Part shown: one piece after another, positions 24,776 to 33,435 of the stretch
How the letters are laid out: each line of letters begins with the position of its first letter
Position numbering within the stretch: the stretch's first letter is position 1
The notes under the pieces: generated by a model
What the model saw: the letters and a program-made list of their open reading frames with translations, nothing else
The model's database searches: none
What the model was told of the DNA's origin: nothing
Assembly (NCBI GenBank): GCA_905147135.1
Contig: LR990054.1
Span: forward strand, 16,033,001-16,097,000
Reading direction: 5' to 3'
Source: Blastobasis lacticolella
Lineage: Eukaryota; Arthropoda; Insecta; Lepidoptera; Blastobasidae
Length of the DNA: 64,000 nucleotides
Program-made: the position numbers and the translations under genes

Positions 24776-25401
24776 AAGTATTTAATATGGAAGTTGTTAA
24801 GTTTTATCAGGCTGTTGCCATTCTGTTCGGTCATAGAAGAACACGATGTGCCATTTTCATCCTCTGTTGGTGATGGCTTTATTCTATCTATCTATTCTAA
24901 TGCAGGATAATGCTCATCATACAGGCATTTCTACCATAGGCAGTGGGCAGGACAGCTGAAACTCCAGACATGAGTCCAACTAATAGATAAAACATGCCTG
25001 GGGCTAGATAAAAAGAAGCGCTAAACTCCAAACCACAACTTTCTTACGATTTTCAAGTCCCCTAATTCTACCATCGTGTATAGTTATTAACTTTAATTGC
25101 TTCATAAAAACACTATAAATATGATTCAAGATCCCATGAAGTTGAGACGTTAATGCGCTGACCGTAAACCTGAATAACGGAAGCAATTTCACGTTACTGC
25201 CTCTCTTCTCTATCATGCAGGGACCGCCGAGTTTTAAGTACAGTAAATTGATACATTACTTGCTTCGCTTATGAATTTACGATCCAATATCCTGTGTCAT
25301 TTCTGCTCTCCTAGTACATAATTTAATTTAAGCTGTGTATCTTCTATTTCCGCACTTATTTGATTAAATAAGTTTCTTAATATAAAGGATAAAAACTTCT
25401 G
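24776..25401. other. No gene seen
   Basis: At 24890-24960 words such as GGATAATG and CAGGACAG hint at decayed RTE-type sequence. Nothing can be delimited. Confidence 0.35.
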
Positions 25402-25716
25402 AGGAGTGTCGATAGCCGGGCGGTTGAGTATCCAATTCGTAAGCGAGAGGTACCGGGCTCGAATCCCGCTGCGGCCATGTACCAATGACTTTTTCTGATC
25501 TAAGTACATTAGTTGAATACTAACCGATGCTACGGTGTCAGGCGACTAAATGTGTAACCATGATCCAATCTGGTCAGGTTCCCCTGGTAGCAGGGTCATG
25601 GAGGTCAGATGGCAGTCGCTCCACTGTAATTATCTGATCTGCCAGATCCTAAAACATATTCAAGACGGACCCTGGGCGCTCGTGCGCGTGAGCACAAGCG
25701 GGACATTAACGCCAAC
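25402..25716 (+). repeat. SINE-T, near full length
   Basis: Intact B box (GGGCTCGAATCCC) and anticodon-like arm (TTCGTAAGCGAG). The middle is shortened after CCGATGCTACGGTG. The 3' end is GGGACATTAACGCCAAC, without the GAT tail. Confidence 0.85.
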
Positions 25717-26268
25717 AATATTATATTAGTATTCTCATATATGGACGTAGATGAAACATTTAATTCATGTAAAGTCTTATTTTTATCTCATTATGCTTAA
25801 AGTAAAACTAGTAAAACGTTAGAACGAACCGAAATGGAATATGTACATCATGACGATTCCCTAGGTATTACAAGATAGCTGTTCTTGGAATGTAACAACT
25901 TGTCTCTGTTCATATGCCTGCACTAGTCGAACACAGTAGGTATCTTATCGTTGAACAAATATTTTTAATTTCTGTGATGCTAATTATGTAATGATTCACG
26001 CCTACCTTGCTACCTTGCTCGTTCTATTTCAGCTAATGCTAAGTCGGGGCCCGTTTTGACATCGCATTACTCCATATTTATTTACGTAGGGTTTAAATCG
26101 ATATAAGTAGCATTTAGATTTAGAATTGTAATTTATACAATGTAGGTATTGCGAGTATTGTGATGTCAAAATAAATAATGTCGACGTCTAAATTATATTG
26201 TCCTTGAATTCGTTGGATGAAAAAAACGCCTTACGTACAAATTGTTTTGATCCGACCAGCTTCACGAC

Positions 26269-26310
26269 TCACGAGGGTTGTATCGTACTGAACGACTACA
26301 ACCCTCGTGA
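26269..26310. repeat. Perfect 14-bp inverted repeat
   Basis: TCACGAGGGTTGTA and its exact complement are separated by 14 nt. No MITE flanks are evident. Confidence 0.8.
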
Positions 26311-26408
26311 ATTCGTACCAGGTTTTAGAGGCTTTCAATCTCCTTACGAAAATTTGTTAAATTGACAATATTTTTGGTTGGATATTTTCGACGCTACGCG
26401 ACCCCAGC

Positions 26409-26720
26409 CTATAGTTGCAATGTAAAAGTTGACATCCCGATACGGTAACTGGATGGGTGTCCGTTTAGTACTTCGAGGCGAACTTCCGCATCGCAACGAG
26501 CGCGCCACTCGTTAAGTGTATCTCCTGGTGAAGATAGGTTGAGGAGATCGTGAGACTCAGGGGCATATTTAAGTCTAGTTCCGCCCCAGGCTGTACATAG
26601 TCGATTTAGGATTTTGAATGCTAGGGGTGGGTCAAGAGTAACCGAGAGGCCTTTAAGTAGATCTAGCCGGGGCCGACTTCTTAAAATTGTCCGCCCTGGG
26701 CAATAGCCCATACTGCCCAT
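26409..26720 (-). CDS. Unidentified 103-codon open frame
   Basis: Locally GC-richer than its surroundings. The translation has plausible globular composition (for example LAFKILNRLCTAWGGTRLKY and DTLNEWRARCDAEVRLEVLN). I do not recognise the family. It may be a fragment of a transposon polyprotein or a chance frame. No splice sites or start context give support. Confidence 0.2.
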   Translation of the reverse strand: MGSMGYCPGRTILRSRPRLDLLKGLSVTLDPPLAFKILNRLCTAWGGTRLKYAPESHDLLNLSSPGDTLNEWRARCDAEVRLEVLNGHPSSYRIGMSTFTLQL

Positions 26721-27284
26721 ATGGTAAATAAGCCACTGCTGAGACTGGATGAAGTCTCGGAAGCCAATTGGTACCCCGGTATAAATATTATTGCATGATC
26801 GTTTTCTGAGAATGTTTTACTGCAACACGACAATACCCTACCCAATATAGTTTCCTAGGAGCTGAGTCTTGCATCGCGGTAAGTGCAAGACCGTGCCGAC
26901 CTTATAACTACCTAAATAAGTGATAAACGCCCATTACCACAGTTCGTTGTTCTTAATATCCAGTCTTCCTACTATAATGGGTAGTTACCGAGAAAGTAGG
27001 GTCAGTTAACTCCATTTTATGAGTATAAATAGTTTACGAGTATAGCGGAGTTTATAAATAAACAGAAACTCAACGCTATTTAGTGCAGATGTACAGACGC
27101 CGACAGAAAGCGCGACCCTAATGAGTTGGTAAAGTGGAAGTGTGTTAGATATTAAAACTAAGTGGCGATATGTGTAGTTTGTGTGAGCGTAGATTTTTTT
27201 TTTATTCGTACTTAAATATCTTTTATAAGAGTTTTAGGTCGTGTTGTTTTGTTTTTGTTGGATGGTGCTTCTGGGCTTTTCAGG

Positions 27285-27654
27285 AGTATCGGTGGAATAG
27301 TGGTTAAGGGGATCGACTCGTAAGCGAGAGGTCCTGGGTTCGAATCCCACTGGCGCCATGTACCAATGATTCTTTTCCAAGTTATGTACATTAGTTGATT
27401 ACTAACCGATGCTCTTACGGTGAGGGAAAATATCGTGATGAAACCTACACATTCAGGCGTCTGAATGTGTAATCATGATCCAATGTGGTCAGGTTCCCTT
27501 GTTAACAAAGTCACGGAGGTCAGATGGCAGTCGCTCCACTATAATTACCTGATCTGCCAATCCTAGATCATGATCAAGGCGGACCCCGGGCCCTCGCGCG
27601 CGTTCGCACAACCGAGACATTAACGCCAAGATGATGATGATGATGACTTCTAGT
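27285..27654 (+). repeat. SINE-T, full length with target duplication
   Basis: Head with A box (GGTGGAATAGTGG), CTCGTAAGCGAG and a perfect B box (GGGTTCGAATCCC), full body, and tail AACGCCAAG plus GATGATGATGATGA. CTTTTCAGG occurs at 27276-27284 and 27655-27663, a 9-bp target duplication. This is the best-preserved copy in the window. Confidence 0.9.
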
Positions 27655-28144
27655 CTTTTCAGGGCATTTTTACGTGTAGGTAATTTTAATGACAATGTAG
27701 AACAATGTTACGAGCTCAAGTTACTGGTATTCGACAATAAACCTATTGCCTTGTTGCATTTTGTACTAACCGACACGAGATTCAGTCACTATGTCCAAGA
27801 AACATAATAATGCATAATTTATTACATTCAAACTAGGATACGCGTCAAACACATTCAAAATTCGACTTAGTTACTAGGACGTTAAGGGTCAAATTCCATT
27901 AAAAGACGTTGAACAAGGAACAATTGCGCCGCGTTTGATATTTGAGGCGTCGGTACACATTATTGGAATTCTGTTGTTTGGTGTGTCAGGTCAAATTTAT
28001 ACCTAGGTATATCGGTGTTGCAACTAGATTGTATAAGGAAGTTAACACCTCACAATACAGTGTTATTAATGTATGCTAACCTGCCACGTCACGAGTGATT
28101 CGATCGTATTTAATAATGGACCGATAAACGTCGGAAAACCACCG
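27655..28144. other. No gene seen
   Basis: AT-rich with no readable product. Confidence 0.4.
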
Positions 28145-28340
28145 ACGAATTTATGAACCAATTTTAATGAAACAAAGCTGAGAACATCTCGAGTAAACTG
28201 GCTTTCAAATAAAGAAAACTGCATCGAAATCTGTCTATGTAATACGTTCGGGAGCTACGATGCCACAGACAGACACACATATACACAGAGCCACAGATAC
28301 ACACGTCAAACTTGTAACACTCCTCTTTTTTTCTTGCTAG
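28145..28340 (-). repeat. CCTCCGACG-family repeat
   Basis: The antisense body includes CTCGAGTAAACTGGCTTTCA, GTTCGGGAGCTACGATGCCA and CACACGTCAAACTTGTAACA. It is the same family as 49802-50400. Confidence 0.6.
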
Positions 28341-28404
28341 GTTTTGCTTCGTGAAAGTGAGTTGAAGTCTGTCCTTTTCCGTAGCTTCAACTACGTTCAC
28401 ACAC

Positions 28405-28465
28405 ATCAACTACCCATACCCAGTCCACTGCTGGACTTAGCATCCTCCACATCAGCGGAAAGTTT
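28405..28465 (-). repeat. RTE 3' end remnant
   Basis: The complement reads GTCCAGCAGTGGACTGGGTA, the VQQWTGYG end of an RTE ORF, followed by GATG. Confidence 0.5.
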
Positions 28466-28692
28466 TGCCGCAGGTCTTTATGGAAAATTTGGATGGTGCC
28501 TAAACCTGTCGGTGTCAGAAAAGAGGGAGGGAGACCCAAGAAGCGATGGATTGGCATCAAATGTGCAGGAGCCAACCGCCTCCGATTGTAGGATACTCAA
28601 GAGCGAGCAAAGTGGCGGAGATAGAGTAGGAAAGCCTAACCTGGCAGAAGTCAGGATATACCGCGAGGATTTTGATGATGATGGCAGATGAA
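28466..28692 (+). pseudogene. RTE LINE ORF C-terminal fragment
   Basis: The frame encodes KREGGRPKKRWIGIKCAGAN, then after stops RAKWRR and SRKA. This matches the GRPKxRW ... KWR ending of RTE-type reverse transcriptases. The 3' end reads TTTTGATGATGATGGCAGA, so the RTE tail is again GAT-rich. The copy is dead, with several stops. Confidence 0.65.
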
Positions 28693-28842
28693 TTAAGTCA
28701 TCAGAATAAGTAAACCCTATAGATTAGTTAATTTACTTCTAAATAGTCAGCTCGCAGTGTTAGCAACAGTATTGGATAACACCATTATAGTTCGGGCTGA
28801 CCACCATAGATGACGCTAGGGTTGCCAACCCTACTATATAAT

Positions 28843-29110
28843 ATTTTTAGCTAATATGAGTGAAATTAAGTAAAAGATTACTGTTCAATGCTAGAACTTA
28901 AGATTTTAATTGCACAAATTAATAAATCGATACAAAAAGAATTCAAAATTGATCAGACAACCGCCACACAACCGTTCGCAGCCGAGTCTCGAGCAAAGTG
29001 ACGTTTCTATATTTTTAAACAAGCCTCCTGTTCAGGTCCCGACTGATTCTCCAACCAGGTTAGGTGACAGATCCTTCCATCTGTTTCTCCCCTGGACTAC
29101 TCGTTCGTCA
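28843..29110 (-). repeat. 3' LTR of the gypsy element
   Basis: 268 bp. In element sense it starts TGACGAACGAGTAG and ends near CATATTAGCTAAAA. It differs from 32765-33031 only in T-run length near its 3' end. Confidence 0.9.
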
Positions 29111-29326
29111 ATACGGCCTCTCCTGGCAGGAGAACGTCCTCGTTCTCATCTAGTTGCAGCCTTGGTTCTGAGAAGTCTTTGCTTGAGCAGCCAGGTAGTG
29201 TAACATCATTTACAGGCTTAGCAGGATCCTCATGAGTGGACTCAACATCAGATTGGTCTGCACCTGAGTAAAACAACAAAAAAAGTCTTAGTTACACAGT
29301 TAACAACTACGTAGACTGCAAAGCCA

Positions 29327-29642
29327 CAAAACAGAGGCACTACGTGAAGCATGTTTTGGCAGAGGCGAGCAAGAGGCACGACGTGAAGCGTTACTCAACC
29401 CCAAGGGAGGAAGCACTGCGTGAAGCTATCCCTTCCACATGAGAAAGAGGCACTACGTGAAGCGTATCTCATGGAAGCTACTATAGGTGAGAAAGAGGCA
29501 CGACGTGAAGCGTATCTCAACCTTAAGGGAGGAAGCACTGCGTGAAGCTATCCCTTCTACATGAGAAAGAGGCACTACGTGAAGCGTATCTCATGGAAAC
29601 ACACATAGGAAAATGACAGAGGCACGACGTGAAGCATGTCAT
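29327..29642. repeat. Array of eight constant-core, variable-stem hairpins
   Basis: Eight units share a core GAGGCAC(T/G)ACGTGAAGC, with GGAAGCACTGCGTGAAGC in units 3 and 6. Each is bounded by a different self-complementary pair: 29327-29358 CAAAACA/TGTTTTG; 29367-29396 GAGCAA/TTACTC, one mismatch; 29403-29434 AAGGGA/TCCCTT; 29438-29473 CATGAGA/TCTCATG; 29488-29519 TGAGA/TCTCA; 29525-29556 AAGGGA/TCCCTT; 29560-29595 CATGAGA/TCTCATG; 29613-29642 ATGACA/TGTCAT. Within the core, CAC and GTG can pair as an inner stem. Units 3-4 and 6-7 look like one duplicated block. The array lies between the integrase remnant and the 3' LTR, partly overlapping the end of its frame. Its function is unknown. Confidence 0.85.
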
Positions 29643-29814
29643 CAATCAACTTGCTGTCAAAGTAAGCAGCACAGGTCTCTGGAGTCCACTCGCCGCGCCA
29701 CGGGACCATGAACTCGGCTGCCGCCTGGGTAGATTTCCCATAAGCGCCGGCCAGCAGCTGCAGCTCGTACCGCCCATGCGGCAACGCCTTAACCACACGG
29801 TAAGGCCCGCGCAT
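29575..29814 (-). pseudogene. gypsy integrase C-terminal remnant
   Basis: Encodes GPYRVVKALPHGRYELQLL, a typical GPY/F-type module that follows the integrase core in Ty3/gypsy, then about 50 residues running into the hairpin array. The zinc-binding and catalytic DDE core that should precede it is absent. Confidence 0.75.
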
Positions 29815-30025
29815 GCCGGAGTCCAGCTTGCCCGTCGCTGAGCCTATTTAATAACAAACACCCAAGAATTTCATCAAGACTGTCATCTAATTGTCCGTCA
29901 GTCAGTTTTTGAAGCAGGTTTTGTACCTCTTTATCTGCAGTTTGCGCAATTTGCGCCCAATTTTGCGGCTTTTGAACGCGACAAACATTTACAGGGTTCC
30001 GACTCAAATAATCGGCGTGATTCAT
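29789..30025 (-). pseudogene. gypsy RNase H to integrase linker remnant
   Basis: Begins MNHADYLSRNPV, the (V/A)DxLSRNP motif found just after RNase H in gypsy polyproteins. It ends in a frame that fuses into the integrase C-terminal region out of register, which marks the deletion of the integrase core. Confidence 0.7.
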
Positions 30026-30222
30026 TGAGGTAAGGGTTTACGATATTCCAATGAAAAGTCAAAATCTTGGATGTAAATCCACCAACGCGTGATTCTTGGC
30101 AGTAGGTCCTTCTTCCTTTGAGTTAACTTCAGAGCATTACAATCAGTTATCACAGTGAAACGAACACCAACCAAATAATGCCTGAAGTGCTCAAGAGCCC
30201 TCACCACTGCCAAGGTCTTCAA
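30022..30222 (-). pseudogene. gypsy RNase H remnant
   Basis: TLAVVRALEHFRHYLVGVRF, TVITDCNALK and RITRWWIYIQDFDFSLEYR match the central and C-terminal RNase H motifs, including the TD(C/H) aspartate. The N-terminal part with the first catalytic Asp is missing. The frame differs from both neighbours. Confidence 0.8.
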
Positions 30223-30391
30223 CTCGTACTAGTAGTACTTTACCTCCGATCCCTTCGTCGACCTGTTTCTTTGAGCTCGGCTCTACCTGACCTTCGCTGA
30301 TTGTACGACCAAGATACTCAATTTTAGACGACAAGAACGAGCACTTCCTGAGGTTTATCGAAAACCCGGCATTGATAAGGGTCCTTAACAC
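30191..30391 (-). pseudogene. gypsy reverse transcriptase thumb remnant
   Basis: LINAGFSINLRKCSFLSSKI then EYLGRTISEGQVEPSSKK is the standard stretch after YVDD in Ty3/gypsy reverse transcriptases. It lies in a different frame from 30324-30920, marking a frameshift near 30395. It then runs into the RNase H deletion. Confidence 0.8.
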
Positions 30392-30920
30392 TTTTTACCA
30401 AAATGGCGAAACCTTCATCGATGGTATTACTTAAAATCAAAATATCATCGACGTAGACCAGGACTTCACCAGCCTCGATGTGATCCCGGAGAGTATTTGA
30501 TATAATGCGCTGGTAAACTATAGGGGCATTCGCCAAACCGTAGGGCATCTTCAGATACTCATAGTGCCCTTCCGGAGTGACGAAGCCAGTTAGCGGAATG
30601 GACCGTTCTTCCATCGGGATGTCCAAACTAGTGAAGAACTTGTGTTTGCCAAGACAGTCTATATGGTCATCAATTAAGGGTAAAGGGAATCGGTCCTTGA
30701 CTGTGACCTCATTCAATTTACGAAAATCAACACACATATAGTCAGACCCATCCTTCTTCTTGACAAGAAGGATAGGACTGGCGTAATCAGATTCCGACTC
30801 CCTTATAACATTTTTGTCAAGTAAATCTTTTATGATTTCACGTACGCGCAGAATTTCCGATTGTGAAAGACGGTACGGGCAATAATTGACTGGCATATCG
30901 CTTTTGAGTTTGATGGACAT
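30324..30920 (-). pseudogene. gypsy reverse transcriptase, palm and fingers
   Basis: Recognisable motifs in order: YCPYRLSQSE; ASPILLVKKKDG; CVDFRKLNEVTVKDRFPLPL; FTSLD; GFVTPEGHYEYLKMPYGLAN; and the catalytic VYVDDILIL. Between FTSLD and PMEERS about seven residues that normally include GYYQ or GYHQ are missing in frame, next to a catalytic Asp. Frame is lost after the SNTIDEGF region. Reverse transcription activity is not expected. Confidence 0.9.
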
Positions 30921-31005
30921 ACTTCCTGTGGTTCCGGTTGACGTCGCAGTTCCAGTTATGAAATGCTCAGAAAACTCATTAATTATGACAAATAACCGCT
31001 GTAAA

Positions 31006-31665
31006 TCACCACCTGTAAGGTCTGTATTGTATCAAAACAGCTTGTTCATCAGACTCAATCGCGAAAACACTAGCGGGCGCTGCGATTTCCCGTTTCAAAC
31101 ACTGCTGAATACACGTACGTACATACGTCACACTCTCGCGGTTAAGTACGTCTGTACCAATAATTACGGGTTTGTTCATCAATTCCGCGGATACTACGAA
31201 CATATCTACCTCTAATGTAATGTCATCGAACTCAATTGGCAAAGTCACGTACTGTGTGCATTCAATTTCTTGACTACCTATGCCTCTCAAAACACGAAAA
31301 CATGGTTTTCGAACGCAATTGAAATATTTAAGTAAAGTTGATGACATCGTTGAGCCACTGTCAATAAGAACGTCGACAGGAATACCACAGATAACGGCTA
31401 CTACAACATCTTTATCTCGACTACCCTCGTTTTCGAGACAAAAGTTAACGTTATCTTTGTTCCGTGCTTCGGATTTTAATTTAGCGAAACAAGTGTCAGC
31501 TTCGTGTCCGGGCTTTTTGCAAAAAGTACAAGTTTCCGATCTTGTTTGTACAGGCGCGCTTTTCGGATTTGAACTACCCTCAGAATTTAAAATTACGGAG
31601 TGATCACTCTTGGCCTTTTTGCAATGAGCCTGCCTGTCCATAAGAAAAACATTTGCCTTCAACAA
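31006..31665 (-). pseudogene. gypsy nucleocapsid zinc knuckle and protease
   Basis: A CCHC knuckle (CTFCKKPGHEADTC, C-x2-C-x4-H-x4-C) sits near residue 45, followed about 45 residues later by the retropepsin motif VLIDSGS. IIGTDVLNR further on fits the conserved (I/V)(I/L)G-(x)D of the protease flap-to-helix region. The frame is open for 219 codons, but the gag before it and pol after it are in other frames. Confidence 0.8.
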
Positions 31666-31793
31666 ATTGGCGTTTTCTACTACTACCTACATTCCGGAGT
31701 AATTTTTTGTTGTCTCACGTTTATTTCGCGAAGTAAACTGAGATGAATTCTGTTTCGGTACACTCGGTTTTAAATAAATCGAGAAAAATTCGA

Positions 31794-32163
31794 CTAAATC
31801 GTTTGGCAATAACTTTGCATTGGCGCGGAGGCACGGAATTGGGGATCAGTGACGCCACGGATTATAATTGCAGAAATCAACTCGTCACTTAAGCCATTTA
31901 CGATTCGTAAGCGGAGAAGTGAGCGACGAGCATAGTCAGCGTAGGTGGAGTAATTATCTGAGTTTGTGCTTATACACAGTAACATCAAACAGTATATTTG
32001 CCATATTAGGTTTCTTGGGGCACACAGGTTTGAATTCCTTTTTAAAATTACTCCAACTCCGATCAGACGTCACCCACTCGTTAGGCCACGATTTTGCTTC
32101 ACCTTTCAAACAATTACCTATGCGAGAGAGGCATTCGTTGTCAGTTATTGATAACTTTTGCAC
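31794..32163 (-). pseudogene. gypsy gag capsid remnant
   Basis: Two overlapping frames cover the capsid region: LSRIGNCLKGEAKSWPNEWV and NFKKEFKPVCPKKPNM, then YADYARRSLLRLRIVNGLSD. These fit gypsy gag (W-x-EF, then a RL-L-GLSD helix). At least one frameshift lies between them. Confidence 0.6.
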
Positions 32164-32620
32164 GATCTACCTCTCCGCACCAGTTATCGATGTCATGCAA
32201 ATTTGGATCAAAAACGGAAATATAGAAAGATTGGTTCGATCTCACCGTAGTATTTATGGACCGTATGGCGTCCACGATCCTCGCTGTGACGCTCGGCTCG
32301 ATAGCCGTGCTGGCAATCACGGATTGGCCCCGCGAAGTCGCAGTAGGCACCAACTGGTCACGCGAGCCGACGACTGCCTGGGACAAACCTGGGGCGGGTT
32401 GTACCGGCAGCGGCGGCGTCGCTGTATCCAGGCGCAGCGATGGTGATGCGGTTACACACGGTGGTGACGGTTGTATACCATGACTTTCTAACGCATTAAG
32501 ACGCTCGAGAATTAATCGCATTTGTTGCTTAATCTCGCCGTCTGGAGTCCCATCACGGTACCGTCGTCGTTTACCGCCACTATCGTGTCGGTCCCGACTT
32601 CGGTGTCGTCCATCAGACAT
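32141..32620 (-). pseudogene. gypsy gag N-terminal remnant
   Basis: Starts MSDGRHRSRDRHDSGGKRRR, a basic arginine-rich N-terminus, then MRLILERLNALE, which may form a coiled coil. A proline-rich middle and SFYISVFDPNLHDIDNWCGE follow, entering the capsid region. The start ATG is about 145 bp downstream of the 5' LTR, a usual leader length. Confidence 0.65.
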
Positions 32621-32734
32621 ATTTTTACTCGCGGAAAAAATATCACGAGAAATTTATCGGAAAAAAACCACACCGAAAATTTTAACAGTACCCGCTATTT
32701 TGAAATTATTCACAAACGCGTCAGAAGACAAAAA

Positions 32735-32755
32735 GATAGGACGTAGTGCCCTATC
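32735..32755 (-). repeat. Leader hairpin sharing the array core
   Basis: In element sense this reads GATAGGGCACTACGTCCTAT plus C: a 6-bp stem (GATAGG/CCTATC) around GCACTACGT. It begins about 10 nt after the 5' LTR, where a tRNA primer-binding site would normally lie; no standard primer-binding site was recognised. GGCACTACGT here is inverted relative to the core of the 29327-29642 array. Confidence 0.7.
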
Positions 32756-32764
32756 CCACTTCTG

Positions 32765-33031
32765 ATTTTAGCTAATATGAGTGAAATTAAGTAAAAGATT
32801 ACTGTTCAATGCTAGAACTTAAGATTTTAATTGCACAAATTAATAAATCGATACAAAAAGAATTCAAAATTGATCAGACAACCGCCACACAACCGTTCGC
32901 AGCCGAGTCTCGAGCAAAGTGACGTTTCTATATTTTTAAACAAGCCTCCTGTTCAGGTCCCGACTGATTCTCCAACCAGGTTAGGTGACAGATCCTTCCA
33001 TCTGTTTCTCCCCTGGACTACTCGTTCGTCA
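32765..33031 (-). repeat. 5' LTR of the gypsy element
   Basis: 267 bp, matching 28843-29110 throughout except one T. It probably carries the element promoter. No TATA box was confidently assigned. Confidence 0.9.
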
Positions 33032-33435
33032 ATAATATAGTATCCTACTATATTATGATTCTACCTACTATAAATAAAAATTAAAATATAGTAGGCGAAA
33101 CCACTATATTTTATTAGCACAACATTACCACTTAAAACAAAACGAAACGCGTCAATAAGATCCTCAAAAGAAAAATTTTCCTAATGCAAATCGATTATTT
33201 TAGAACGATCTTGTGTCTTGACATTTGTATGACGTGACGTCAAACTCAAATCAAATAAAACAAAAAAGCTATGAAGCTCAATGTAGCAGAAAATATACAT
33301 TTAAGAAATAATATAGGTGCGTACATTTTATTTAATAAACCTTTATATTTGGTGATTAATTCCCTACCTACTATATTTTTATGGCTTCTAAACCCGAAAA
33401 TACTATATTTGCTCTAAAAAGAGTTGGCAACCCTA

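Larger units (their letters stand above)
25717..27284. other. No proven gene; hairpin and unidentified frame
   Basis: Contains a perfect 14-bp inverted repeat at 26269-26310 and the open frame at 26409-26720, both listed separately. A TATA-like GTATAAATAG lies near 27024 with no identified transcript. Confidence 0.4.
28843..33031 (-). mobile_element. Ty3/gypsy LTR retrotransposon, degenerate
   Basis: A complete-ended minus-strand element of about 4.2 kb. Its LTRs are identical except for one T in a T-run. It carries gag, zinc knuckle, aspartic protease, reverse transcriptase, RNase H and integrase C-terminal remnants in the order typical of Ty3/gypsy. The duplicated target ATAAT (28838-28842 and 33032-33036, extendable to 7 bp) lies inside the hAT MITE. 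The coding parts sit in shifting frames, and most of the integrase and the early RNase H are deleted. It therefore cannot be autonomous. No envelope gene is visible. Confidence 0.9.
28817..33435. mobile_element. hAT-like MITE, split by the gypsy insertion
   Basis: The outer parts (28817-28842 and 33037-33435) form one element. Its ends are TAGGGTTGCCAACCC and a complementary GAGTTGGCAACCCTA. The flanks are GATGACGC and CATGACGC, an 8-bp duplication with one mismatch. A paralogue with a perfect 8-bp duplication is at 53321-53692. TIR type and 8-bp duplication indicate the hAT superfamily. No transposase, so nonautonomous. Confidence 0.8.

Noticed and set aside
28910..29203. 97-codon frame as a small gene, with a near copy at 32831-33040
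   Set aside because: It lies inside the two LTRs. The duplication is explained by LTR identity, not by a gene family.
29327..29642. CRISPR-like array
   Set aside because: The regular core and differing intervening words suggest it at first glance. However, the variable parts are self-complementary stems of 5-7 nt, not spacers, and the array is inside a eukaryotic retrotransposon.
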